The position numbers and the translations under genes were made by a program. The notes under the pieces are model-generated. The model saw nothing but the letters and a program-made list of their open reading frames with translations, ran no database searches and was not told where the DNA came from. Below, piece by piece: positions 1 to 5,052 of a stretch of DNA of 5,144 nucleotides. Origin of the DNA: Candidatus Peribacterales bacterium (GTDB lineage: Bacteria; Patescibacteriota; Gracilibacteria; Peribacterales; Peribacteraceae); assembly GCA_020059985.1 (NCBI GenBank), contig JAGVCI010000123.1, positions 1 through 5,144 of the forward strand, given 5' to 3'. Position 1 is the first letter of the stretch, and every line of letters begins with the position of its first letter.

Positions 1-862
1 AACGCCAGTCGTGCCCCGGGCGGTCCGTCACAAACTCGATCAAGCTGTGCGGCTTCCCCAGAATATCGAGAATCATCTTCGCCACATCGATATTCTGTCG
101 CTCGGCATCCGCAGAGATATTGAAAATGTGTCCGCTCCCCTCCAATTTTTCATCGGTGAATGCCCATGGTGTGGCAAGAATCATTTCAATCGCATCGCAG
201 TGATCAGTCACATAGAGCCAATCACGTTTGTTCTTGCCCTCTGCATACACCGGAATTTTTTTGTCGCTGAGCGCGGATCGGATCACCACCGGAATAAATT
301 TTTCATCCGCTTGATGTGGTCCGTAATTATTCGTGCAGCGCGTCACGGCGGCTGGAATTTTGAATGTACGCATCGCCGCCATCACGAGCATCTCGGCTCC
401 AGCCTTACTCGCCGCATAGGGTGAACTCGGGAAGAGCGGATCGGAAACCGTGCGTGGTGGGTCGTCATCGTCGAGATCTCCGTACACTTCATCGGTAGAA
501 ATATGGAGCAGCCGCACACCCGGACATTCCTTACACACTTCGATGAGTGCCTGCGTCCCAATGATATTCGTGTGAAGAAAGGGATACGCATCAGAAATAC
601 TGCGATCAACATGCGACTCCGCAGCGAAGTTCACGATCGTATCGATGTGATGATTCTTCACGAGCCCGGTGACGAGCGCACGATCCGCGATGTCTCCCTC
701 CACAAAAGTAATGCTCCCGAGGATCGGTTCGAGGAATTGTTTATCAGCCGCGTACGTGAGCTTGTCGAGGACCACGATGCCGTCCTCGGGGTGTGACTCG
801 CGATGACGCAGTGTGAAGTGCGACCCGATGAAGCCGGCGCCCCCCGTGATGAGCAGATTCAT
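1..862 (-). CDS. rmlB: dTDP-glucose 4,6-dehydratase, 3' end cut off by the window edge
   Basis: Second enzyme of dTDP-L-rhamnose (dTDP-6-deoxyhexose) synthesis: NAD-dependent conversion of dTDP-glucose to dTDP-4-keto-6-deoxyglucose, cytoplasmic. Translating the minus strand from ATG 862-860 gives 287 codons without a stop up to base 2. Seen: N-terminal Rossmann motif TGGAGFIGSH (residues 6-15), VVLDKLTYA (30-38), AAESHVDRSI (80-89), the catalytic STDEVYGD (122-129, with T123, D124, E125), SPYAASKAG (147-155, YxxxK with Y149 and K153), NNYGPHQADEKFIP (178-191), RDWLYVTDHC (213-222) and RPGHDWR at the edge. Family members have about 320-350 residues, so some 40-60 C-terminal residues lie off-window. 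A stretch near 231-244 looks about 10 residues longer than in typical RmlB. The start is supported by the Rossmann motif beginning at once and by a TAGGAT box 6 nt upstream. It is divergent from rmlA; further rml genes may follow leftward. Confidence 0.96.
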   Translation of the reverse strand, partial: MNLLITGGAGFIGSHFTLRHRESHPEDGIVVLDKLTYAADKQFLEPILGSITFVEGDIADRALVTGLVKNHHIDTIVNFAAESHVDRSISDAYPFLHTNIIGTQALIEVCKECPGVRLLHISTDEVYGDLDDDDPPRTVSDPLFPSSPYAASKAGAEMLVMAAMRTFKIPAAVTRCTNNYGPHQADEKFIPVVIRSALSDKKIPVYAEGKNKRDWLYVTDHCDAIEMILATPWAFTDEKLEGSGHIFNISADAERQNIDVAKMILDILGKPHSLIEFVTDRPGHDWR

Positions 863-868
863 GGGGGT

Positions 869-874
869 ATCCTA
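869..874 (-). promoter_or_regulatory. -10 box (TAGGAT) of a probable leaderless rmlB promoter
   Basis: On the minus strand TAGGAT is followed by exactly 6 nt (ACCCCC) and then the rmlB ATG. A -10 box of the form TAnnnT spaced 6 nt from the start codon places transcription start on the A of ATG, as in known leaderless bacterial genes. There is no Shine-Dalgarno sequence in between. No convincing -35 hexamer is visible at 17-18 nt upstream. The function is inferred from position and from the same geometry at rmlA and the DUF2304 gene. Confidence 0.6.
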
Positions 875-906
875 GCAGGGAGAAGGGCAAAAATGAGCCG
901 AAAAAG

Positions 907-936
907 CTGTCAGATTGGCCAAGAACTGGGTAGTCT
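907..936 (+). promoter_or_regulatory. probable leaderless promoter of rmlA (CTGTCA - 18 nt - TAGTCT)
   Basis: TAGTCT at 931-936 ends exactly 6 nt before the rmlA ATG at 943, mirroring the rmlB promoter on the other strand. CTGTCA at 907-912, 18 nt upstream of the -10 box, matches 4 of 6 positions of the TTGACA -35 consensus. The 6 nt between box and start (GCGGCC) contain no ribosome binding site, consistent with a leaderless message. Inference from spacing only. Confidence 0.55.
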
Positions 937-942
937 GCGGCC

Positions 943-1725
943 ATGAAAGGCGTCCTCATTTGTGGTGGGCTAGGGACCCGCCTCCGGCCCCTCACGAACG
1001 TGACCAATAAGAGCTTGCTCCCGGTCTACGACCGTCCGCTGGTGGAGTATCCGCTCAGTATTCTCCTGAGCGCCGGCATCCGCGACATCATCCTGATTAC
1101 CGGTCCCGACCACTCGGGCGACTTCATGCAGTACCTAGGCTCTGGCGAACAGTGGAACTGCAAGTTCACGTACCGCATCCAAGATAAGCCAGCCGGTATC
1201 GCTCAGGCACTCGGGATGACAGAGGAGTTCATCGACGGAGACAACGTGTGTGCGATCCTCGGCGACAACATTTACTTCGATGATATCGGTGAAGAAATCC
1301 GAAACTTCAAAGGCGGTGCGCACATCTTCCTCAAAGAAGTGAGCGATCCGGAGCGCTTCGGTGTCGTGGAGATGAGTTCGGATGGAAAAGTCGTTTCGAT
1401 CGAGGAGAAGCCAGCGAAGCCGAAGAGTAATTTGGCGCAGACCGGCTGCTACATCTATGACGCACGATGCTTTGACATTATCCGTAATCTTCGGCCTTCC
1501 GAGCGTGGTCAGCTGGAAGTGACTGACCTCAATAAGCAGTACTTGGCGCTTGGAGAACTCGCCGCGACGATCCTCGGTGATGAGTGGATCGATGCAGGAA
1601 CAATCGAAAGTTTTTACGAAGCCTCCACACTCGTGCGCAATCGAAAACTAGCAATCGCAGAAAAAATTACGAGCGCACGCGCGAGTGAGGCAATAACGAA
1701 ACAGCCAATCGCCTCAGCGCAGTAA
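943..1725 (+). CDS. rmlA: glucose-1-phosphate thymidylyltransferase, short form (RmlA-like)
   Basis: First step of dTDP-deoxysugar synthesis: dTTP plus glucose-1-phosphate gives dTDP-glucose and pyrophosphate. 260 residues. Seen: nucleotidyltransferase signature GGLGTRLRPLT (8-18), K23 and LLPVYDRP (25-32), metal-binding LGDNI (106-110, D108), KEVSDPERFGVVE (131-143), IEEKP (153-157), TGCYIYD (167-173), GQLEVTDLN (189-197) and WIDAGT (215-220, second metal Asp at D217). The sequence resembles the short RmlA forms common in archaea and many uncultured bacteria. Classical RmlA has about 290 residues, with a C-terminal helical region that contributes to the dTDP-rhamnose feedback site; here that region is missing and only an Ala/Ser-rich tail (about 241-260) follows. 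Nucleotide specificity for dTTP is inferred from family and from rmlB next door; a UTP-using relative cannot be excluded. The stop lies inside the 3' end of the convergent GT4 gene (12-nt overlap). Confidence 0.9.
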   Translation: MKGVLICGGLGTRLRPLTNVTNKSLLPVYDRPLVEYPLSILLSAGIRDIILITGPDHSGDFMQYLGSGEQWNCKFTYRIQDKPAGIAQALGMTEEFIDGDNVCAILGDNIYFDDIGEEIRNFKGGAHIFLKEVSDPERFGVVEMSSDGKVVSIEEKPAKPKSNLAQTGCYIYDARCFDIIRNLRPSERGQLEVTDLNKQYLALGELAATILGDEWIDAGTIESFYEASTLVRNRKLAIAEKITSARASEAITKQPIASAQ

Positions 1726-2766
1726 TTCCGCGTAGACGCCGTTGTAGCGCTCAGCGATTACCGACCAGTCGTACGGAGCAACATGTTTTTTTCCGTGCGC
1801 CCCAAGCTCCGCAGCTTTCGCCGGTTGATCGATGAGAGATTGCAGCGCCACTCGTGCGCGCTCTTCGAAGTTCTCTCCTGGAACAATGAGGAGTCCCGTC
1901 TTCCCGTCCTCCACCACCTCGGGGATGCCACCAATCTTTGTCGCAACGACGGCGCATCCTGCCGCCTGCGCCTCGAGGAAGACATTCCCGAGCGCTTCAC
2001 TGCGCGATAGTCCGCAGAAAATGACTGCTTCGGCAAACTCGTCATAGACCTCCGGAACCGGGATTCTCCCTCGAAATGTCACACGATCCCCGATTCCGAG
2101 ATGGATAGCGAGATGCTCAAGATCATGACGCTCGGATCCCCCACCGACAATATGCAAACTGATCGCTCCGGTGAGCCGCGCGAAAACACGCAGCAGCGTA
2201 TCAACACCCTTCATCTGTTCCAGTCGTCCCGCAAAGAGGATGCAACCGGGAATTTTTTCGCGATCCGGCATGTCAGCGATGTGGAGACCGTTTGGAATGA
2301 GCGTCGCATCGTGTCCAACTGCTCGCGCTCTCTCGATAAGCACTGAACTGATTGCGGTCACGTGATGAGCTGAGCGAATGAGGAAATTTTTGAGAAATTG
2401 TCGATTCGTTGTTTGCAGAGTGAGCAGACGCTTCGCATGAGGGACCGTGTAACGACAGAAGTGGAGCGCGAGTCCCGCAAATGTTTCGAGCACCGCGTGG
2501 ACTAGATCAGGATTGAGTTTTCGCGCAGCGAGTGGCGCGAGGAAAGGATAGAGCCACTTATCAAAAGAAAAACCGAGTCCGACATACACCACAGGGATCT
2601 CACCGAAGAGCACATCTTTTTGTGGTGCGTCACGACGCATGCGTGCAGTGACGATAGTGAAGTCGTAACGATCACTGAGAAGGAGAGGTACTTCTTCCGC
2701 ACACGCCTCGGCACCACTGCGCAGTGGAGTGAGAAACGCCGAGAGGATGACGACTCGTTTCTTCAT
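1714..2766 (-). CDS. GT4-family glycosyltransferase (GT-B fold), second of a pair
   Basis: Retaining GT-B glycosyltransferase that moves a sugar from a nucleotide donor to a glycan or lipid-linked acceptor at the cytoplasmic face. The start chosen is ATG 2766 (MKKRVVILSAF), giving 350 residues. Seen: N-terminal Rossmann strand and loop FLTPLRSGAEAC (11-22), LIPNG (156-160) linking to the C-terminal domain, FAGRLEQMKGVDTLL (178-192) for the donor diphosphate, LHIVGGG (204-210), and the GT4 E-x7-E signature SRSEALGNVFLEAQAAG (254-270, E257 and E265), then GGIPEVVEDGKTGLL (279-293). The C-terminus YDWSVIAERYNGVY matches the FDWxxxxxRY ending of its neighbour. The ATG overlaps the TGA of the upstream GT4 gene (ATGA, 2766-2763), and no Shine-Dalgarno sequence is visible, so translational coupling is likely. 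Donor and acceptor cannot be read from the sequence. Its 3' end overlaps rmlA by 12 nt. Confidence 0.9.
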   Translation of the reverse strand: MKKRVVILSAFLTPLRSGAEACAEEVPLLLSDRYDFTIVTARMRRDAPQKDVLFGEIPVVYVGLGFSFDKWLYPFLAPLAARKLNPDLVHAVLETFAGLALHFCRYTVPHAKRLLTLQTTNRQFLKNFLIRSAHHVTAISSVLIERARAVGHDATLIPNGLHIADMPDREKIPGCILFAGRLEQMKGVDTLLRVFARLTGAISLHIVGGGSERHDLEHLAIHLGIGDRVTFRGRIPVPEVYDEFAEAVIFCGLSRSEALGNVFLEAQAAGCAVVATKIGGIPEVVEDGKTGLLIVPGENFEERARVALQSLIDQPAKAAELGAHGKKHVAPYDWSVIAERYNGVYAELLR

Positions 2767-3893
2767 GCGAGAAGTGACGTAAAAAGTTCTTCGTAGCGTC
2801 TGCCAACGACGCGCCAATCAAATTCTTTTTCGATTCGCTCTCGTGCAGCACTGGCAATCGCACGACGTTTGGCCGGATCTTCCACGAGACGACGGATGTG
2901 TGACGCGAGAGCCGCCCTGTCCCCCGGCGGAAAGAGGAACCCCGAGACGCCATTTTGGACCAAGAATCGGTTTCCCCCGATGTCGCTCGCGATACAGGCA
3001 CACCCCATACTCATGGCTTCCATAAGCGAATTACTGAGGCCCTCGCTGTAGCTGGGGAGGACGAAAATGTCGGTTTCAGAAAGTAATGGCTTGATGTCAT
3101 CACGCAGTCCGAGGAATTCGACTTGGTCGCGGTACTCACTCACGAGTGAATGACCAGGCTTGTACCACCCGACAACGCGGATACGCATCTCGGGATAATT
3201 TTTTTTGTTCTCGACTGCGGCCGCGAGGAAATCATCCACACCTTTCACTGATTCCAATCTTCCGGTGTACGTGATCGTTACGGGTCGCGCAGTGTCTGCT
3301 CCTCTCCTCCACTCTTCGGCATCGATCCCCGTAGGAATCACCTGAGTTTTTCCGGCGATGCCGATGCGACGAAGGAAGTGTGGATTTTGTGGGAAGTACG
3401 TGACGATGCGATCGGCAAAGAGAAGAACAAGCCATCCAATAGTCCACGCACCGATTCCCATGATTATTTTTGGGAGAAGTGTCCGCGGCCACCATGTCAT
3501 GCCAACGAATGCATCGGTGAGCAGAAGCACACGATGACCCGTGAGGCGCAACGCGAGTAGAGAGAACGACGTCCAGAAGAGCACTTTATTCACGACGATG
3601 AGATCTGGCTTCTCTTCCGAGATGATCCGTCGCACGAGACCTGTAAAGCCAGGGGCGATCCCGAAGTTTAGGGGATCAGGCAGGAAGAAATCTTTTTTGC
3701 GGTACAGCGTCAATGTATTAGAGACGCGCTCAACGCCAGACGCCGAGCTCACCTGTGGTGAGCTTGTCGAACCCATACACGCTACGACAACCCGGTATCC
3801 CAATTTCTGCCAGAGCTCCGCAAGCTTCACCGAGCTCACCATCCAGCGGTGCGGTTCTTTCCAGTAGGGACTGATAAGGAGAATGGTCTTCAT
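2763..3893 (-). CDS. GT4-family glycosyltransferase (GT-B fold), first of a pair
   Basis: Glycosyltransferase of the GT4 group, 376 residues from ATG 3893 (MKTILLISPYWKEPHRW). Seen: N-terminal Rossmann strand and loop (3-20), KPDLIVVNKV (95-104), hydrophobic stretches at about 107-118 and 142-160 that may dock the enzyme to the membrane, VIPTGID (185-191), YTGRLESVKGVDDFL (209-223), RVVGWYKPG (239-247), ETDIFVLPSYSEGLSNSLMEAM spanning about 273-294 with the E-x7-E pair E284 and E292, and GVSGFLFPPGD (315-325). The loop at residues about 41-54 is encoded by a palindromic repeat-like segment (see repeat entry). A TTG 12 nt upstream (3905) is an alternative start with a purine-rich AAGGGG before it; the ATG is preferred because the family's first strand begins there. 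It follows the DUF2304 gene by 21 nt and overlaps the next GT4 gene by 4 nt. Substrates unknown. Confidence 0.9.
   Translation of the reverse strand: MKTILLISPYWKEPHRWMVSSVKLAELWQKLGYRVVVACMGSTSSPQVSSASGVERVSNTLTLYRKKDFFLPDPLNFGIAPGFTGLVRRIISEEKPDLIVVNKVLFWTSFSLLALRLTGHRVLLLTDAFVGMTWWPRTLLPKIIMGIGAWTIGWLVLLFADRIVTYFPQNPHFLRRIGIAGKTQVIPTGIDAEEWRRGADTARPVTITYTGRLESVKGVDDFLAAAVENKKNYPEMRIRVVGWYKPGHSLVSEYRDQVEFLGLRDDIKPLLSETDIFVLPSYSEGLSNSLMEAMSMGCACIASDIGGNRFLVQNGVSGFLFPPGDRAALASHIRRLVEDPAKRRAIASAARERIEKEFDWRVVGRRYEELFTSLLA
3743..3774 (-). repeat. palindromic repeat-like element inside the GT4 gene
   Basis: AGCTCACC (3746-3753), TGT loop, GGTGAGCT (3757-3764) form a perfect 8-bp inverted repeat. 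On the minus strand the flank reads GGTTCGACAAGCTCACC (3773-3757), very like the widespread dispersed bacterial repeat with core TTCGACAAGCTCA that I know from memory. It is read in frame as a Ser/Thr-rich loop (GSTSSPQVSS, residues 41-50), just after the second core strand of the N-terminal domain, where GT4 proteins vary in length. Whether it is an inserted element or a chance palindrome needs copies elsewhere in the genome. Confidence 0.5.
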
Positions 3894-3904
3894 GAACGAG
3901 GCCA

Positions 3905-3910
3905 ATCCTA
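3905..3910 (-). promoter_or_regulatory. possible -10 box TAGGAT ahead of the first GT4 gene
   Basis: The same TAGGAT hexamer as at rmlB lies between the DUF2304 stop (3915) and the GT4 ATG (3893), here 11 nt before the ATG. With a start site about 7 nt downstream of the box, the leader would be only about 5 nt. The hexamer also overlaps the alternative TTG start and a purine-rich AAGGGGTAGGA that could act as a ribosome binding site, so its role is ambiguous. Confidence 0.25.
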
Positions 3911-3914
3911 CCCC

Positions 3915-4268
3915 TTATTTGCGGTCTTTCTCATCCATTCTCACGTCTTTTAGGGCTTGCATACGCACGATCCTGGTCAGGCGCTGTTCCATTTCTTCCA
4001 GCCGAACGACAAGGTAAAAGACTATGAATGAGAGAATTCCAAGGAAGGTAACGAGGACGGCATTTTCGCGATCCTGGATACCCGTTGCGACCGTGAGGTA
4101 ATCGATGACGTCCGGGTAGATGGCGATGCCGACGATCGCACCCCAGAAGAGTGTCCAGAGCGTGGCCTCCCAAATCGTTTTCTTCTGACGGAAGACCAAG
4201 TTCCATGCGTAGAGAATCGCAATGAGTGCGACGAGCGGCGCGATGATTTGGTAGGGGGTGGGAAGCAC
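3915..4268 (-). CDS. DUF2304-family small membrane protein
   Basis: A 117-residue integral membrane protein with a GTG start. Three hydrophobic segments are visible: about 8-25 (IIAPLVALIAILYAWNLV), 34-51 (EATLWTLFWGAIVGIAIY) and 70-88 (ending in FIVFYLVV), followed by a charged, probably helical or coiled-coil tail (89-117, RLEEMEQRLTRIVRMQAL and onward). The pattern of a first helix, a K/R-rich turn, W-E-A-x-L-W, then Y/F-P-D before a loop and a final helix running into LEE-type charged residues is the DUF2304 pattern. The biochemical role of the family is not established. As I recall, it is often encoded beside DPM-like GT2 transferases, as here, which suggests a partner role in polyprenyl-phosphate sugar handling. 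The GTG is supported by TAGACT 6 nt upstream. It heads a leftward run with the two GT4 genes (21-nt gap to the next). Confidence 0.8.
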   Translation of the reverse strand: MLPTPYQIIAPLVALIAILYAWNLVFRQKKTIWEATLWTLFWGAIVGIAIYPDVIDYLTVATGIQDRENAVLVTFLGILSFIVFYLVVRLEEMEQRLTRIVRMQALKDVRMDEKDRK

Positions 4269-4274
4269 AGAGAC

Positions 4275-4280
4275 AGTCTA
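4275..4280 (-). promoter_or_regulatory. -10 box (TAGACT) of a probable leaderless promoter for the DUF2304 gene
   Basis: On the minus strand TAGACT is followed by exactly 6 nt (GTCTCT) and then the GTG start. This is the same spacing as at rmlA and rmlB, again with TAGnnT and no Shine-Dalgarno sequence. The upstream region is rich in T and C and shows no clear -35 hexamer. It supports both the GTG start choice and a separate transcription unit for DUF2304 and the two GT4 genes. Confidence 0.55.
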
Positions 4281-4310
4281 ATAGAAAAGAAGATACAGAG
4301 AAAATTCAAA

Positions 4311-4369
4311 GATCCAAGAAACAAGATCCAAAGATTTGTTTCTTGTGTCTTGCATCTTGTTTCTTTTTT
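4311..4369. repeat. inverted array of 7-nt repeats (GAnnCAA x3, TTGnnTC x4)
   Basis: On the plus strand three tandem units GATCCAA (4311-4317), GAAACAA (4318-4324) and GATCCAA (4325-4331) are followed by a 4-nt spacer AGAT (4332-4335). Then come four units of the complementary form: TTGTTTC (4336-4342), TTGTGTC (4343-4349), TTGCATC (4350-4356) and TTGTTTC (4357-4363), and a run of T. Positions 4 and 5 vary while the others are fixed. A perfect 12-bp pairing exists between 4316-4327 and 4354-4365 with a 26-nt loop; sliding by units allows alternative hairpins, such as 4318-4324 with 4336-4342. It fills the gap between the GT2 stop and the DUF2304 promoter. It could act as a terminator or mRNA end for the GT2 transcript, but the T run lies on the plus-strand side, not after the hairpin in the minus direction. 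Confidence 0.75.
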
Positions 4370-4377
4370 GCCACGGC

Positions 4378-5049
4378 TTATCGAATAAAAGATCTTAATA
4401 GCAATTTCAAAGCTGTCTTCACACCACCAGCAAACGACTGTCCTTTTGCGAGTGTGTACTCAGAGTACATCACTTTGGTTGGCACTTGTTCTATGCGCCA
4501 GCGGTGTTGCACAGCTTCGCGCACGATCTCGGAACAGAATTCGAATCCGTTCATCTTGAGATCGAGTTGTTCTAGCGCAGTCGGACCGAACGCTTTGAAA
4601 CCGCACTGACTATCGGCGACCCACTTCCCTGTTGCACCGAAGGTCACCATGTTTCCGATCATGTTGAAGAGTCTGCGGATCAATGGAATTTTGTTGCGTC
4701 GTCCGAATCGATTCGCGAACACCGCATCACACTTTCCTTCGCGGATCGGTGCGAGGAGTGCGGGAATATCCGCGGGATCGTGCTGACCATCGGCATCGAG
4801 TGTGATGACGACGGTTGCACCGAGCATGCGCGCAGCGGAGATACCCGTCATAGTCGCCGCACCAGCACCGCAGTTATCGGCATGCGAGATCACCGTGTCT
4901 GCACCAGAGTCCTTCGCGACTTTCGGGGTTTGATCGCGCGAGCCATCATCCACAACAATGATCGAATCGACGTACGGCTTCACCGAACGAATGACATCGC
5001 CGATGCGCGTTTCTTCGTTGAGGGCCGGTATGACTGCGACAACTTTCAT
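4378..5049 (-). CDS. GT2-family polyprenyl-phosphate sugar transferase (DPM/DPG synthase-like)
   Basis: Inverting GT-A glycosyltransferase of 223 residues, resembling dolichol/polyprenyl-phosphate mannose or glucose synthases: it would transfer a sugar from NDP-sugar (or GDP-mannose) to a polyprenyl phosphate at the membrane. Seen: VAVIPALNEETRIGDVI (4-20), SIIVVDDGSRDQT (29-41), AGAATMTGI (62-70), the metal-binding DxD as TLDADGQHDP (83-92, D85 and D87), FANRF (111-115), DSQCGFKAF (146-154) and FEFCSEIV (169-176). There is no C-terminal transmembrane pair, unlike many bacterial relatives; the end is a short hydrophobic and basic helix (about 207-223). The ATG at 5049 begins right at the first strand, 3 nt after the TGA of the upstream gene, so it is an operon-internal gene and no TAnnnT box is present 6 nt upstream. 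A DUF2304 gene follows after 109 nt. The sugar is unknown. Confidence 0.92.
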   Translation of the reverse strand: MKVVAVIPALNEETRIGDVIRSVKPYVDSIIVVDDGSRDQTPKVAKDSGADTVISHADNCGAGAATMTGISAARMLGATVVITLDADGQHDPADIPALLAPIREGKCDAVFANRFGRRNKIPLIRRLFNMIGNMVTFGATGKWVADSQCGFKAFGPTALEQLDLKMNGFEFCSEIVREAVQHRWRIEQVPTKVMYSEYTLAKGQSFAGGVKTALKLLLRSFIR

Positions 5050-5052
5050 CGC

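Noticed and set aside
756..768. A 13-nt match (GTGAGCTTGTCGA) between rmlB and the palindromic segment at 3758-3770
   Set aside because: In rmlB it encodes the conserved LDKLT motif and so is explained by protein constraint; the palindrome partner arm is absent there.
11..796. Plus-strand open frames (11-424 and 503-796) across the left region
   Set aside because: They are antisense to rmlB, whose minus-strand translation is motif-perfect through the whole stretch; the plus-strand peptides show no recognisable domain.
744..1007. Minus-strand open frame spanning the rmlB-rmlA intergenic region
   Set aside because: It overlaps rmlB out of frame and the start of rmlA antisense; the Arg/Pro-rich peptide looks like a shadow of G+C-rich coding DNA.
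1686..1716. TGAGGC / GCCTCA inverted repeat as a terminator between the convergent genes
   Set aside because: Only 6 bp with a 19-nt loop and no T run on either side; it lies within coding sequence of rmlA.
2767..2817. A 17-residue N-terminal extension of the second GT4 gene from a TTG at 2817
   Set aside because: It would overlap the upstream GT4 gene by 55 nt, it uses TTG, and the added peptide is not GT4-like; the ATG at 2766 sits in a classic ATGA overlap directly before the first strand.
4343..4609. Plus-strand open frame starting in the heptad array
   Set aside because: It begins with TTG inside the repeat and runs antisense to the well-supported GT2 gene.
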